DNA of 64,000 nucleotides from Trichobilharzia regenti (taxonomy: Eukaryota; Platyhelminthes; Trematoda; Strigeidida; Schistosomatidae). Below, piece after piece: positions 34,812 through 46,394 of the stretch (within the stretch, counting starts at the first letter, position 1; each line of letters opens with the position of its first letter). The position numbers and the translations under genes were made by a program. The notes under the pieces are model-generated. The model did not search any database. It was not told the DNA's origin and saw only the letters and a program-made list of their open reading frames with translations. The stretch covers positions 82,682,903 through 82,746,902 of the forward strand of contig OX235262.1 of the NCBI GenBank assembly GCA_944472135.2, in the 5' to 3' direction.

Positions 34812-35925
34812 TTATTATTTATTATTATTATATCCCTTAATTCTTAGAGGAACATAGGGCTTCAGCTGCGCATCTCCATTGTCTTCTGTTTTCTGCCAAC
34901 TTTTTCACTCCGCTCCAATTATGCCCACATGATTTCATCTCCTCTTTACATGACCTCCTCCAAGTCACCCTTGCACCGACGACCAACTCGCCGCTTCCTT
35001 TTGGGGTTTCACTCGAGCAATGGCTTGTCTAGTGATGTTACTTGATGGTTTCCTCAGGGTGTGGACAATCCATCTCCATTTCTTCTTGCCTATTTGTTTG
35101 ACAATCGGTTCCTGCTGAGTTGGTTTGCTCCCAGAGATCCCTGTTGCTGATCTTTCCTGGTGGGCCATCTGATCTTGAGTATTGAGTGAAGACAACTGTT
35201 AATGAGGGTCTGAAGTTTGCTTGAGATGCTCTTTATGACGCGCAATGCAAGTTTCTGATCAGTATAGTAGCACTGACTTTACATTGAAGTTGAAAATCCG
35301 GATCTTATTTTTGCTTCATGCTGAGTGCTGTTGACCTCCACACAGACTTCAGGGTAATAAAAGTTTGTCTTGCTTTTCCGATTCTGGCTTTGATATCCTC
35401 GTCAGTTCCGCCTGTAGTTGAAACGATACTTCCCAGGTAGGTAAAGGAGGTTGTTTCTTTCAGGTTCCTCCCATTTATGCTGGCTGATTGTTGTCTGTTG
35501 TTGTTGCTGTTGATGTTAGCCAGGAATCTTCATTACCTCTGTTTTATCTATGTTCACCTGAAGTCATATCTTTGATGCTTCTTCTGCCAGCTTGTTGCTT
35601 TTCACTTGCATATCTTCCAGTTTATGGGAAATCAGACATACATCATCGGCGAAGTCCAGATCCTCCAAGTTTTTTGTATGAGTCCATTTTATGCATGTTT
35701 CCCATTCCCGTTCCATCTGCTTTCACATATTCCCAGTACTTGGATTCCGTATCTTTTCATCTCGTTTGCAATCTGGGCAGCTTTGCCAATCTCGTACATA
35801 GTGTGGACGTTCCATGTCCCCACACAGACTTTTTCTTTTGGCGCAAAGAGATTCATCGTGATGAAGTTTCTGTAGTAACTTTGTTTACGGGGTGGGTTTG
35901 CTAGCATCACGCCTGTCATGAAATT
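34812..35925 (-). mobile_element. Internally deleted RTE copy (both ends present)
   Basis: Minus strand: the 5' end has the endonuclease start (VGTWNVHTMYEIGKAAQIA, GICESRWNGNG, 35689-35870). It then jumps straight to the RT region just after the FADD motif (about 35680: HAWEM-type, then SDVCLISHKLEDMQVKSNKL) and continues to the tail GAAGCCCTATGTTCCTCTAAG and TAATAATAAT near 34830. About 1.9 kb of endonuclease/RT coding sequence is missing. It is a non-autonomous form with intact termini. Confidence 0.85.
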
Positions 35926-36551
35926 GCTATACTTACGTAAATGCCTGGTGACTAATGTTAAATATCACTAAGTAAATTAAATCTATTGCCAAGTTTTATA
36001 GAATTCTAACAATTTACGCTGTATCTCTTAATATACCTGTCGCTAATACGTTTATTGGTAGTGAAACGTCGTGAGTAGTGGGTACGTCAATCCGAATGCA
36101 AAAAATGCCTGCCAATAAAATTAGACAGATTTATTACATCATTGAGAATTGAATATAGCCAACCCATTGGCTGTTTAGTAAGTTCCGCTGACGGTGATGG
36201 ATGACTAAACAAGAACAATTGTGTAGTTCCAAACTAAGACTAAACAAGCATCTAACACATTTTGATCTTGATTATTTCTCCTAATGATAATGACCTGCAA
36301 ATGATGGAATCTAAACAAACACTGAGCATTTCATCTCATGTTCATCAGGTAATAAAGTGACTTCGCTTCTACCAATGATCACAAGTCATTTGTTTTTATT
36401 CTAACTGAAATGATCAAGTTACATTTTACCTTCATAAATTTGACAATCTGTAATTCAATTATAATAATTATAACAATTGTTTAATAAGTTTAAAGCCATT
36501 GTATTCCCCTAGACCATTTCCCTTTCTTTTCACACTGTTATTGTCAAGCAG

Positions 36552-36716
36552 GACCGAATGTAGGAAATAATGCCAGAGAAAATATGACAGGAAACAACTT
36601 TCCAGTACAAAATAACCAGTATAAAAAGATTACACCATCGACCTCATATACAGATGCTTTGAATCTAGCTGTTGCTGCCAATGCTGCATTAAGCGAAGCA
36701 TTCCATCAGTCAACAC
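36552..36716 (+). CDS. Host gene, exon C
   Basis: Acceptor TTGTCAAGCAG, donor GTAAGT. Two bases (GA) complete the Gly codon begun in exon 23149-23462, and one base is left over. The encoded peptide runs GPNVGNNARENMTGNNFP to TSYTDALNLAVAANAALSEA and FHQST. The latter Ala/Leu-rich stretch is the only obviously helical segment of the known protein. Confidence 0.85.
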
Positions 36717-37586
36717 GTAAGTATTGCTTTATTGGATTGCCTTTTAATCTTTTTTTCGACAAATATTTGACGTAAATAAATTCTAGTACCTTCTCAAAAA
36801 AACTGGTATACATCCAAATACATAAATAAATTAAAAACAAAAATTAATTACACTATTAGACAGTAAATTATGCGCTCTCTACGAATCACTGTGATATAAA
36901 TCTGGTGAAGGTTGTTGCAATCATAAGTAAAATATGTTCCGAGGCATATTCAATTGATCTTTCATAACTCTTTAAAAACCTACTTTGTTTTTTGCACAAT
37001 ATATTATTGGTCCGTGGATAGTTTACCCTATCAGCTGAAGTAATAGTTCGGCTTAAATGAGGTTTTCAGGCAAATCACACCATCTCCTTAAGGATAAAAT
37101 GAACGAGTATCCACTCACTCTGAAAACAGCATACATAAGGATCATAGTAAGATTTAATGTAATTAGATAAATCCCTATTATCCCATTTGTAATCATCTAT
37201 TACACGTTTATCAACATACAGAAATATTATCGTGTGACATCGTTGTATCTCACTGTGTATATATAACACCATAATAATCACTAACCGAAAGCAGAGTCTC
37301 ACGGTTTTAATATTTTTCCACCATTCTACTTAGAAATGGAATAGGTTTTCCGTTTCCCAACAAAAAGCTTATAATAAGGCCTAGTTTTAAGTGTGGGTAA
37401 TAATTCAATGAATACTTGGTAGGCAATCAGTTCTTTTCTTCGTGTATGTGTTGGTGCTTTTGAAAAATGAAAACTGCCAACGCCTAAAATAAACTATAAA
37501 CAAACTTCATGTCGAAAAATGTTGAATGGAACGGTTTTAATCAGAGGAAAGTCAAACGTGTTAGTCCTTTACACCGAACACCAGAT

Positions 37587-37925
37587 AGTAACTAAGATTA
37601 TGCGCCTAGTCCTTCTTTTGGTGCAGACCTAATTCTGTCGGTCAATGTTGAAATGTTGTCAGTCGGCACGAAACAAAGGACTAGGTGCATGACATTAGTT
37701 ACTCCTTAGTATCCAGCCAACGTACTCATTACATGTCAGTCGCGCCGCCGAATAGCTCAGTAATAGCATCTCTGACTGCAACACTAGGTGGTCTAGGTTT
37801 TAATTTCAGCATGGACATTAGTTCTTTGAATATTATAGGTAGGCCTTACTGATGAGTGCTAACAAGCACGAAACATAGGTTTAAGGTTTCCTGACTACTG
37901 TCTCCAACCATCTAATAACAATATA
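37587..37925 (+). mobile_element. SINE family B with hairpin head and hammerhead
   Basis: Head: imperfect inverted repeat 37587-37645 / 37658-37703 (AGTAACTAAGATTATGCGCC against its complement). Then the tRNA-like segment GCCGAATAGCTCAGTAATAGC (A box) with B-box-like GGTCTAGGTTTTAATTTC, then the hammerhead 37843-37887: stem I GCCUUA/UAAGGU, CUGAUGA, stem II GUGC/GCAC, GAAA, stem III closed by ACAUAGGU, cleavage-site U. All core residues are present. It lies in the short intron 36717-38121. Confidence 0.85.
37843..37887 (+). ncRNA. Hammerhead ribozyme, SINE family B
   Basis: CUGAUGA at 37849-37855, stem II GUGC/GCAC, GAAA at 37870-37873, cleavage expected after U at 37881, stem I GCCUUA/UAAGGU fully paired counting one G-U. 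Confidence 0.82.
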
Positions 37926-38121
37926 AGTCCTTGAAATTCGATCCATGCAGTGTCACAAATGAACATTCCGCTAGCATACAAAATCTACGCTACGTTTCCG
38001 TATAAAGCAGCTTTTATATGACTCCAAATAGATTTATTGTTTGGTGATAAAAACAGAATGCAAAATGCATCAGTCACTTTAAACAAATATAGACTAATCT
38101 CGTTTTTCTATATTTTGACAG

Positions 38122-38173
38122 CTCCTACGGATACCTTTCAAAGGACCTCCTCTACCAATCACATCACGCCCTT
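38122..38173 (+). CDS. Host gene, exon D (52-nt micro-exon)
   Basis: Acceptor TATATTTTGACAG, donor GTGAGT. CT completes the Pro codon, and the exon reads PTDTFQRTSSTNHITP, leaving TT. Its shortness means the call depends on the phase chain: exon C leaves one base and exon E supplies the base completing TTA. Small exons are common in schistosome genes. Confidence 0.75.
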
Positions 38174-40040
38174 GTGAGTCTATTAATATTCATTACCTAT
38201 ATTTTTTATAAAATTTACAGTTTTTAAATCTTTCCTTTTGGCTATCATTATCAGTAAGCAACACCTTGATGATGGAATGCTAAAAGATGTTAGGAAGGCT
38301 GGAGAAAACGAGCATTATTATAATTCTGAACTCCATGGTGGCATCTATATTTAGATATGGCTATGGGGCTTTTCAATTATGTTTCACTACTGCAGCCACA
38401 ATAAGATTAATCAGAAAGACTTACAACAGTTATACCAATTAAAACAAATAGATACATCATATTCATAAAAATAAACAAAAATAACTTTCACAACTGATTT
38501 ACTGAGATGAGTAGCTGTTACCAACTGATATCAAGCAGCGGTGCTTGTCAACCAGGTCGAAGTGACCTAAATACCGGGCGACCGTTTCGCTCGTTTGGGG
38601 CTGAGACGATTAGCGGTGTGCCCTGTTTTGACTTTGCTAAAAGAAACAAATCAGTTCAATCCACACAATTTCTAGCTAACTATTTGAATTAACCAGTGAT
38701 ATTCATGAATCAGCTTGGGAATCTCACCAATTAACTCTCAATTTGCACAGTTTGAGGTAATCGTTTCAGCACAGTTTCCTCTGGAAAACAAGATTACTCA
38801 GGTTACAATATGTAACCTGCCTCATACTATCATCTGTAATCAAAAAACTGATACAAACAATAGCAGAATTCTTGTCAAATAAAGTTAAGACTTCAAAGGT
38901 CTCACCTCTGTAAGACTGTAAATATAGTCTCCACAGTTATTCCATTTAATTTATTGAAGGAGATTTTGAGCACTATCTTTTCTCGAAGTCACAACATAAT
39001 TATTTCATAACTTGCAGATTAGCATCACAAGACGCTATTGCTTCCCTTCATCGAAGAATGCATTGTACTACTGTGTACCAAATGAAATAATTCTTTAAGC
39101 CGCGCTCCCCCTCCGCTGATTAATCCATCAACACCTAAATAGCCAGACTATTAATAAAAATGCAAGCAAGACAAAAATAGTCTTGTTTTGCTATCAGTAA
39201 ACTGCATGTTTTATCAGGATTTGATGCCTTCTGCCTCACTATTCGTCAAAATCTGTGACTTGTCAAATTAAATATAAACCTAATGTACCTGACATTCCTA
39301 ATAAGATGGTATTGATTTATGAGACATTTGAAGTGAGAGTCTACGGCAAATAACCAATAGAAATTATTCAGGCACCAACTACCAGCGTAATTCAAGGCAG
39401 ATGTTTAGACGCACTCAAAACATGCAAAATTCTATAAATTTTACCCAAACATTTGTTGATATTCCCCAAAAATAATTGCAGTCTGCCTCATTTATGTCAG
39501 ACACTAAGGTGTTATTCCTAAAGGTGCTAAAAATAAGTTGGTCATTTTTTTCATGTTTGAATGACAGTTATAATATCACCCAAAAAAATTCCTACTAATT
39601 AACTAACTGTCCTACATTTTTATTCAAGTTAAATACTACCGAGGAATTCAGTAATCTTATGAATTTTGATTATTGTCAACGGAGATTTAAATATAACATC
39701 TGAATTCAGATTCTACTGTAGTGAACAGTCTTACATCCTGGAACTCGAGTCTTGAAATAAGTAAATTCTGGAGTTTACGGAATCCGTATAGCTTCTGATA
39801 ATAATAATAATAATAATAGCTTCTGATCAAGTAAAAATTAAATTTGATCCAGACGTAGTAGCCCACTCTAACTACTAATTAGACGTATCCAGAAGAAAGC
39901 CCAGTGAAAGACTCCATAACATGAAAGTGCACAGCTTAAATAACGAATGATAATGGCATTCGAAGTTCTTGTTTCCAGTTGCTGTTGATTTCAGATTCAG
40001 ACTAAAAGTACATTTTTCAAGTACTGGTTTGTAGGAGTTT
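38174..40040. other. Intron, little recognised
   Basis: ATA trinucleotide repeat at 39797-39818. Otherwise no gene or repeat family. Confidence 0.4.
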
Positions 40041-40044
40041 CGTT

Positions 40045-40445
40045 CGATTTGTTGAAGGATTTCACCATGAGCAGACATCAGTCAGATAACCATTGGTAAA
40101 CTTGAGAATACTAGAAGACTGTTTCGTCCTAGTTTGGGACTCTTCAGAAGTACACACCCACCACCACGGTTCGAAACCAGGGCCTTCTGGTTACAAGATG
40201 AGCTCGCAGACCATTAAACCACTGGGATCCGACTCAATGGCACATAAATTCTAACCACTGCCGATTCACGACACTGCGTAACCACTTAGTGATGTCTTCA
40301 GGCTCGTCTACCATCTCACCTTGTAACCAGAAGGTTCTGGGTACTGCTGAAGAGTCCTAAACTGCGATGAAATAGCTATCCAGTACTCCTTGGCGGTTTT
40401 CCAATCGTTCTCTAACCGATGTCAGCTGATTATGAAATCCACCAA
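40045..40445. mobile_element. SINE family A, head-to-head palindromic pair
   Basis: The antisense copy runs 40045-40290 with B box (GGTTTCGAACCG antisense, near 40160) and A box near 40215. A second, sense, shortened copy follows (CACCTTGTAACCAGAAGG ... 40315-40445) with GUACUG-CUGAAGA-GUCC at 40354-40370 but a damaged stem II (CUGCGAU) before GAAA. The antisense copy has GAAGT in place of the CUGAAGA start. Confidence 0.8.
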
Positions 40446-40976
40446 AGAAAAAGCACTCTGTAAAATACAACTGAAGTTTCAGTGACTTCTAATCTAACAG
40501 CCTTTAGTGTGTCTTCTACACGACAACCATTTTGGTAAATGTCACCCAATATCTCTTCTGTCAAATATGATATCGATCAATGCATTAAAATTCACATAAT
40601 TCATTTGGTCTATAACTGATACATTATATCTGTTGTTTTTGTTCTTCTCACTGACCAAAACCCCATCGATCAACACAAACACACATCGAGAATTATGCAA
40701 GAGGGAGAAAAATAAGAAAACAAATAATTCCTCTCATTTAAAAATGTTATTTATTAGTGACAGGAAATCTCTGTTTTTTTTTGAAAAAAGAAGCCCACTG
40801 CTTTCAACTTTCCCTATTTTTGCAAAGACATCATTTATCAAGTTTTATTTATGCAAAACTTTAAGACTTTTTGATTAAATTTTATTATATTTTATGAATA
40901 TTTTGATCCTTATCTTTGTGTACAAAATCCAGTACGCGGACAGAAGTCGCTTTTCTTATTAATAGGGTAAAGTCAG

Positions 40977-40978
<2 letters not shown>

Positions 40979-41022
<44 letters not shown>
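40979..41022. repeat. (AT)n microsatellite, about 22 units
   Basis: Uninterrupted AT dinucleotides; a shorter TA run is at 41119-41132. Confidence 0.97.
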
Positions 41023-41025
<3 letters not shown>

Positions 41026-41584
41026 GAATTCAAGTTGCGTGTTATGAATTTCTGTTCATCTCATAAGAAGGACACTTATTAGTTTAATATATAGGTAACA
41101 TTATCAGTAATTGGAATTTATATATATATATACATGCTGCAAAGGTGAAATTTTGTCACTCACTAGGGAAATCATAGCTGTTAAAAGTAAGAAACAAGTA
41201 ATGATTTTCAACAGAAATATATTATATGCATTAGGAACGTAAATTAACTTTTTAAACTTTTGTCATTATGTACCAAAAACTATAGAGGTAATTGGGTTAA
41301 AGCACTTTCAAGTTATGGTTGAACAATTCTTCTTCTTAGGGACAAGGGTTTCACTATCGGTAAGAAAAGTGACTGCTAGCAGTCGCATCTCTCTAATAAA
41401 TTATACGAAGTAAGGATAAAGTTATGAAGCGATTTTAAGTGCTCTACTGCGTTCCATGCGAAGGAACCTTTGTTGAAACAACTTGTAGAGGAATCTCTTC
41501 TTCAGTGGGGAGGAAATGCTAAGATGCTTGACTTGACTGTGAAAAGATGAATTCCGTTTTACCTGGGAATTTCGAAAATATTCA

Positions 41585-42180
41585 AGTGTTGGTTTACAGG
41601 GATTCGATTGGTTAGAGGTGTCATCACCAGGTGACATTAATCACAGAACCACAGAGTACTGGATATCCGTTTTTAGCCTGATTCGGGACTCTTCATCAAT
41701 ATAAATCCTTTTGGGTTTCGAACTCAGTATCTATCAGTTATAAGGGTTAGTAGAGATGAGGAGTCTCAAACTATGACTAAACAGCTGTCCAGTACTCCCG
41801 TAATTCAAATGGTCCTCTAACTGATATCAGCCCGTGAGCAAAGTTATAACCAATCAAAGCCTCTCAAACTGACAGTCGGTAATTAATCTAATGCTCACCA
41901 ACCACTGGAGCTCTGGTAAGAAGTCATAACAAATGGGCCCCACCGATAATGCGCGACAGTCGCTCCATATATCATGAATTGCCGGTAGCTGAAATTCATG
42001 GGCCATTGGATCAGATTCCCGTGGCTGAATGGTCCACGAGTTCTCCTTGTAACCGGAAGATCCTAGATTCCAATCCAAGTAGGTATGTACTACCGAGTGA
42101 CTGAAACTAGGACGAAATAGCTTTCCAATACTGCCCGGTCTCCCAATGGTATTCTGACTGATGTCATTTCAAAAATGGTT
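41585..42180. mobile_element. Two SINE family A copies in tandem/inverted array
   Basis: 41585-41850 is a palindromic copy (antisense GGATATCCGTTTTTAGCC ... then sense AAACAGCTGTCCAGTACTC). 41880-42170 is a sense copy with A box CGTGGCTGAATGGTCCACGAG and B-box-like CTAGATTCCAATCC, followed by CUACCGAGUGACUGAAACUAGGACGAAAU. The cores are decayed. It lies just before exon E. Confidence 0.75.
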
Positions 42181-42306
42181 TTATCTAGTAAGGTTAACAA
42201 AAGGGGATTATTTTATCTACTTTTGCATCTATTTTTATCACATTGCAGAAAAATGATTTCTTTTATTCATGCTCCCTCGTTTAAATTTTAATTACCATAT
42301 TTTAAG

Positions 42307-42928
42307 AAAAACACAAAAATGCAAAACTCAGACTTCAACGGTTCTTCCAGAATCTCTCAATACTGATGAACAAGCTGCAAGTGAAATAAGTCCTTTGCCG
42401 AATGAGATTGTGCAAACAGAAAATAAAAACAGATTTTCGCATGGAGGTAAATTTATCAAGCACCAAAAGAATATGTCTCTTTCACCTATTTCATCAACTG
42501 TTCAATCCAGCCAAGGCGACAAATCACCCATAGGGAAATGGACTGGTACAAATAAGTCACAAAACTTAACAGTAGAACAAATATTTAATACAGAGTCGAA
42601 GAATGGAAGCCCAAAACCATTGATCAATGATAAGAAACCCAGTGACTCAATAAACCCAAGTACTGAAACCAGACGTCCTCAAGGTCGTCTCCGTTCTACT
42701 CTTCGCCATGCTGTTACACTTAGTCCTTGCCGCCGTAAACCAGATTTGCAATCAGAACAGTGGAATGGGGCATATTTAGAACCAGGTTCATTAGCCTTGA
42801 GTTCTGGTTTTGTGTCGGCTGGTTCTATTGTGAATGCAGCTGAGGATTCAACTTGGCAGATGAATAAAGACGAACCTCCAGGATCGTCACCTAAAGTGAA
42901 AGCTATTCCACCGCCGGTTAATGTCTAC
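42307..42928 (+). CDS. Host gene, exon E
   Basis: The acceptor is CCATATTTTAAG (weak pyrimidine tract but correct phase: A completes the Leu codon TT-A); the donor is GTAAGT after a full codon. The alternative acceptor at 42246 (CATTGCAG) has a better tract but meets an in-frame TAA, so 42307 is preferred. It encodes about 207 residues: KTQKCKTQTSTVLPE, polar linkers, SPIGKWTGTNKSQNLTVEQI, a basic RRPQGRLRSTLRHAV, the segment LEPGSLALSSGFVSAG, and PPGSSPKVKAIPPPVNVY. Ser/Pro/Lys-rich and probably largely unstructured. The frame after the donor runs on to a stop at 42986-42988. Confidence 0.85.
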
Positions 42929-43224
42929 GTAAGTAAACTTTTGTGGGTTCAAGTTTTATGTTTAAATGTATCTTTACATTTGAATTGATTTCACATATAC
43001 GATCACCCAAATTCCAGTTGTTCATCACCACTTAAAGTGCGTTCATAGTTTAATTTAGTTATAATTCTTTCCAGTGATGTATTTATTCCACCTGAAAAAT
43101 AATCCACAAGTAATATCAAGTATTTATAATTCTGGCGGCTTGTTTCTCATATTATATTTGCTCAAAGATATTCTAAGAAAACTTGCCTAACTGACTAGTA
43201 AAAGTGATTCACTTTCATATTTAA

Positions 43225-43418
43225 GTGTTGGTTTGTAGGGATTTGATTGGTTACAGAATTTCATCATGAGCTGATAGTGGTTAGACAACCACTGGAAAAC
43301 CTGTGAGTACTCGACAGTTGTTTCGTCCTAGTTTGGGACTCTTCAGCAGCACTCACTCACTAGTGTTCGAACCCAGGACCTTCTGGTTACAAGGCGAGCT
43401 CGTATACCATCACTTTAA
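43225..43418 (-). mobile_element. SINE family A, truncated copy with the best-preserved hammerhead
   Basis: Minus-strand hammerhead at 43307-43352: GUGCUG, CUGAAGA, GUCC-CAAACUA-GGAC, GAAA, stem III ACAACUGU, cleavage-site C, GAGUAC. Every conserved core base is present; stem I has one G-G mismatch next to the core. The B box (GGGTTCGAACAC) is near 43370. The copy is cut off within the tRNA-like part. Confidence 0.88.
43307..43352 (-). ncRNA. Hammerhead ribozyme, SINE family A
   Basis: CUGAAGA (43346-43340), stem II GUCC/GGAC, GAAA (43324-43321), stem III ACA/UGU, cleavage expected after C at 43313. One stem I mismatch beside the core. Confidence 0.82.
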
Positions 43419-43699
43419 CATCTTGGCAGTATCTGCTTTCCCTTGAGTAAGCAGAAGCCTACTTGTAAATAAAAATAAGTGTAAAAGTGTTTATTTGCCT
43501 TCGAACTTTCGGAATAGTACGTAGTATTTAAAAAAATTAGATCCAGAATCACTAAATAAGGATTTTAAGCTATAAAATAATATAAAATTTGTATTTTTTG
43601 TTAAGTTTATTCAGTAATAGTGACAGTTAATTTATGCCTTAAATTTTAAAAAGTTTGCTCCTCTTCTTGTCTACAAGAGCTCAATATAAATTTATTGGA

Positions 43700-43905
43700 A
43701 TGTTTAATGGCTGGAGGCAATCAGCAGGAAGCCATGGACCTAGGTTTCGTGCTAGTTGGAACTCACAAGTCAGCAAGGCGTATCTGCTATTCTGAAGGAA
43801 CCCATGTTAATTCTGAGATTCGAACCGCGCCACTCAGTGAGTACTGCAGTCAGAGACGCTACCACTGAGCTGTTCGGCTGCGCGACTGACCTCCTGTAGG
43901 ACTGA
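43700..43905 (-). mobile_element. SINE family B, minus strand
   Basis: Minus strand: CGAACAGCTCAGTGGTAGCGTC (A box) and GCGCGGTTCGAATCTC (B box) are near-perfect Pol III boxes, then GCCUUG-CUGACUUGUGAGUUCCAACUAGCAC-GAAA-CCUAGGUC-CAUGGC near 43729-43785. A small insertion/change disrupts the CUGANGA segment and stem II, but the cleavage-site half is intact. The tail is GCTTCCTGCTGATTGCC. Confidence 0.85.
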
Positions 43906-45430
43906 ATTCAAGATTTAGTTAGTAGCTAGTGTTAAATCAAATTACTGTTCTAATGTTGATAAAGTTGAATCATGGATCAAAATGTCGTCTACCAGTAAGC
44001 CCAAAAAACTGACACATATAACAACCTACATATTTTCTCTGCGGCTTGTATTTAACAGACTATCGCTTATGATTTACTGAAAATAATCTATTCTTTTTAA
44101 ACGTTGATGTATTTCAAATCTTTGTCTTCATAGTTTATAATAGTAAAATTAGAATACTATACAATCAATGTACATTTTATCTGTAGTGTTAAGGCAACTG
44201 GAATTAGAAACTTTTCATTACAATGTACCTGAATCAAATACTCGCCCTGGGAGATAACCTCGGTTACCTACATGTCTGGAATAATTAATGATCTATAGAA
44301 GGTATAATGTGAACTAAGTACTTTCTTATACAATCGATAAAGATAAGATAAAGTTTAGAGTATTTCAAGTGACTGCTTCTTCAAATCATTAACTGGAACT
44401 TAAAATTTATTAAACATTTGAAGTGTCTCGTCAACAATCACTTTCAAGTTATTGCATTTCACATTTTATTGCATTTGTCTCAAAAACAACTGTAATTTCA
44501 ATCAATTGACTATAAAATTAATCAAATTAACGTCATATTTAGAAAAAGTGTTTGCAATATGAATTCGTACTTGCTTGATTCATCAATTTTGAATCGAATT
44601 ACTAGACAACCCATCTAGGGAAATAAAGAACCAGAACAATCAATACAAAGACTTTCCACATATAGGATTAATCCAAAAACACCTTAACAATCAATAGACA
44701 TTAATGTAGGTTACCTAATTAGCAGTATATCATGGAGGCATGCCTGCATTCTTGGCTTTGAGTAATTCTAATCAAACTGAATAACTTCATGCTGAAAGTG
44801 AAGATGCTGCAGAATCTGAGTTATCCATCTAATACTAAATAAGAACTCATCGTTCTCCTGGAACTTGTACTGCACATTTTGAGCTATCGAATCTCATACA
44901 TATTTTTCATTTGCCCTCATACAAAAGTTAATGTAGCACTGAAATCAGTGTCAGTAAGCACTACAATCTATAATTCAAAGTAGAAAATGGAGAAAAGAAG
45001 TTGATGTATGAACGACTCCATGTAATAAAGTAAACTGCTGCATAATTACAATTAATTCCTAATGTGTTAAAGAAGTCTTCACATTTTGATGGTCAGGATT
45101 TCAAAAAATTCTGCCTGTTAATTAGGTTTCTATGTATGTCAATCTAAAATACTTAACAAAATCAAACTGTCCGAAAACATATTGTGTAATAGGCAACTAC
45201 TTTAGGAGCAATATTGTGTCTGATGATTTAAGCTGTATTTTTACATACTTTGCTACTTGTTCTGTAGCTTTTACTTTCAAAAATTGATCGATCCTCCTAC
45301 TGTACCTTCTACCATGCTTACATATAAACTGAGTATTACGCTAAGGTATGATTTCAACGTTTTATATTCTGTGCGAATATAATCGAATAACTATTTATAA
45401 AGCAATATAAAATGTTCTATCGAAGAACAA
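43906..45430. other. AT-rich intron DNA
   Basis: 1.5 kb with no supportable feature. Confidence 0.35.
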
Positions 45431-45439
45431 CACATTCAC

Positions 45440-45988
45440 CAACCTGAAACAACCAATCTGGAAATCTTCGTCACTCAACATCAACAACAAAATTCGGTCG
45501 GATTTTCAATACAAACATCAAATCATTCAGTTCTATACGGATCAGAGCCTTGGCGGGCGGGTCACAAAGAATAATTTCAACGGCCTGTTGCAGACCTTTA
45601 CCAACAAGTGTCTTCGCTAGCTCTACACTGAAGATCAGATGGCTGGGCCGGAAAGAATCACCAACAAGAAGCTATGGCTGGGAACAAACAAAACAAGAAC
45701 CAATCGCCCAACAAATATGCAAGAGGAAGTGGAGATGGATTGGACAGTAGCTGAAGAGGCCACCGCTGGGTGACATCGTGCGTCAGGCCATTGCTCGAGT
45801 GCAACCCGATAGGGAAGCGGCGAGTGGGACGTCAGTGAAAGGGTGACAAGGAGGAGATCGTGTGAAGAGGAGTTGAAAGAGTGTGGACTAACATGGATAC
45901 AGGTGAAAAGTACAGCAGAAGGAAGACAGAAGCAAATGTTGAAGCCATATGTTCCACTAGGAACCCAAGGGAACAATAATAATAATAA
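45440..45988 (+). mobile_element. RTE 3' fragment, plus strand
   Basis: Begins in the RT C-terminal region (ATCTGGAAATCTTCGTCACTC), continues with TNKKLWLGTKQ-type and IAQQICKRKWRWIGQ (45690-45750), and ends with GGAACCCAAGGGAACAATAATAATAATA, the RTE tail. Small insertions break the frame repeatedly. Confidence 0.88.
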
Positions 45989-46394
45989 AATCGAAGAACA
46001 CCACAGCGATGTCATTTTATATGCAGATTTTGAGAATCCTCACCAAACAAAGGAGGTGATCGGTTAATTATTTTTCGTTTTTGTGTCAACATTTAAGAGA
46101 TTTTAGAAGACAAAACAAAGTTGCAGAGAAGAAAATTGTTTTCTTCGACGAAGTCATCACTTATGAAAACATAACAATGGAGTAAGAAAGTACTAGAATT
46201 GCTGCCTGTCAGTGGTCCACACAAAGTGAATAACAAGAAGTTGTGCAATACAGACATGGATTAAAATGAGAAAATAAGCGGAAAGATGGCGCAGTAAACA
46301 TAATTAGGCAATAATGATTCTCTGAAAAAATAGGCTGACTATAAATGCAGTGCTTTCAAATACATAGCATCGTCTTGAAATTTTGAACAGCTAA

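Noticed and set aside
37759..37780. Bacterial-style CRISPR or operon signals
   Set aside because: No regularly spaced repeats or polycistronic gene layout; sequence is eukaryotic.
40633..40878. 81-codon ORF starting MFLFFSLTKTPSIN
   Set aside because: AT-rich, low-complexity translation in an intron; no splice or homology support.
42246..42306. Alternative acceptor at 42246 for exon E
   Set aside because: In the required phase it reaches TAA before 42307, so it would truncate the protein.
45635..46015. 126-codon minus-strand ORF
   Set aside because: Antisense of the plus-strand RTE 3' fragment; no start or promoter evidence.
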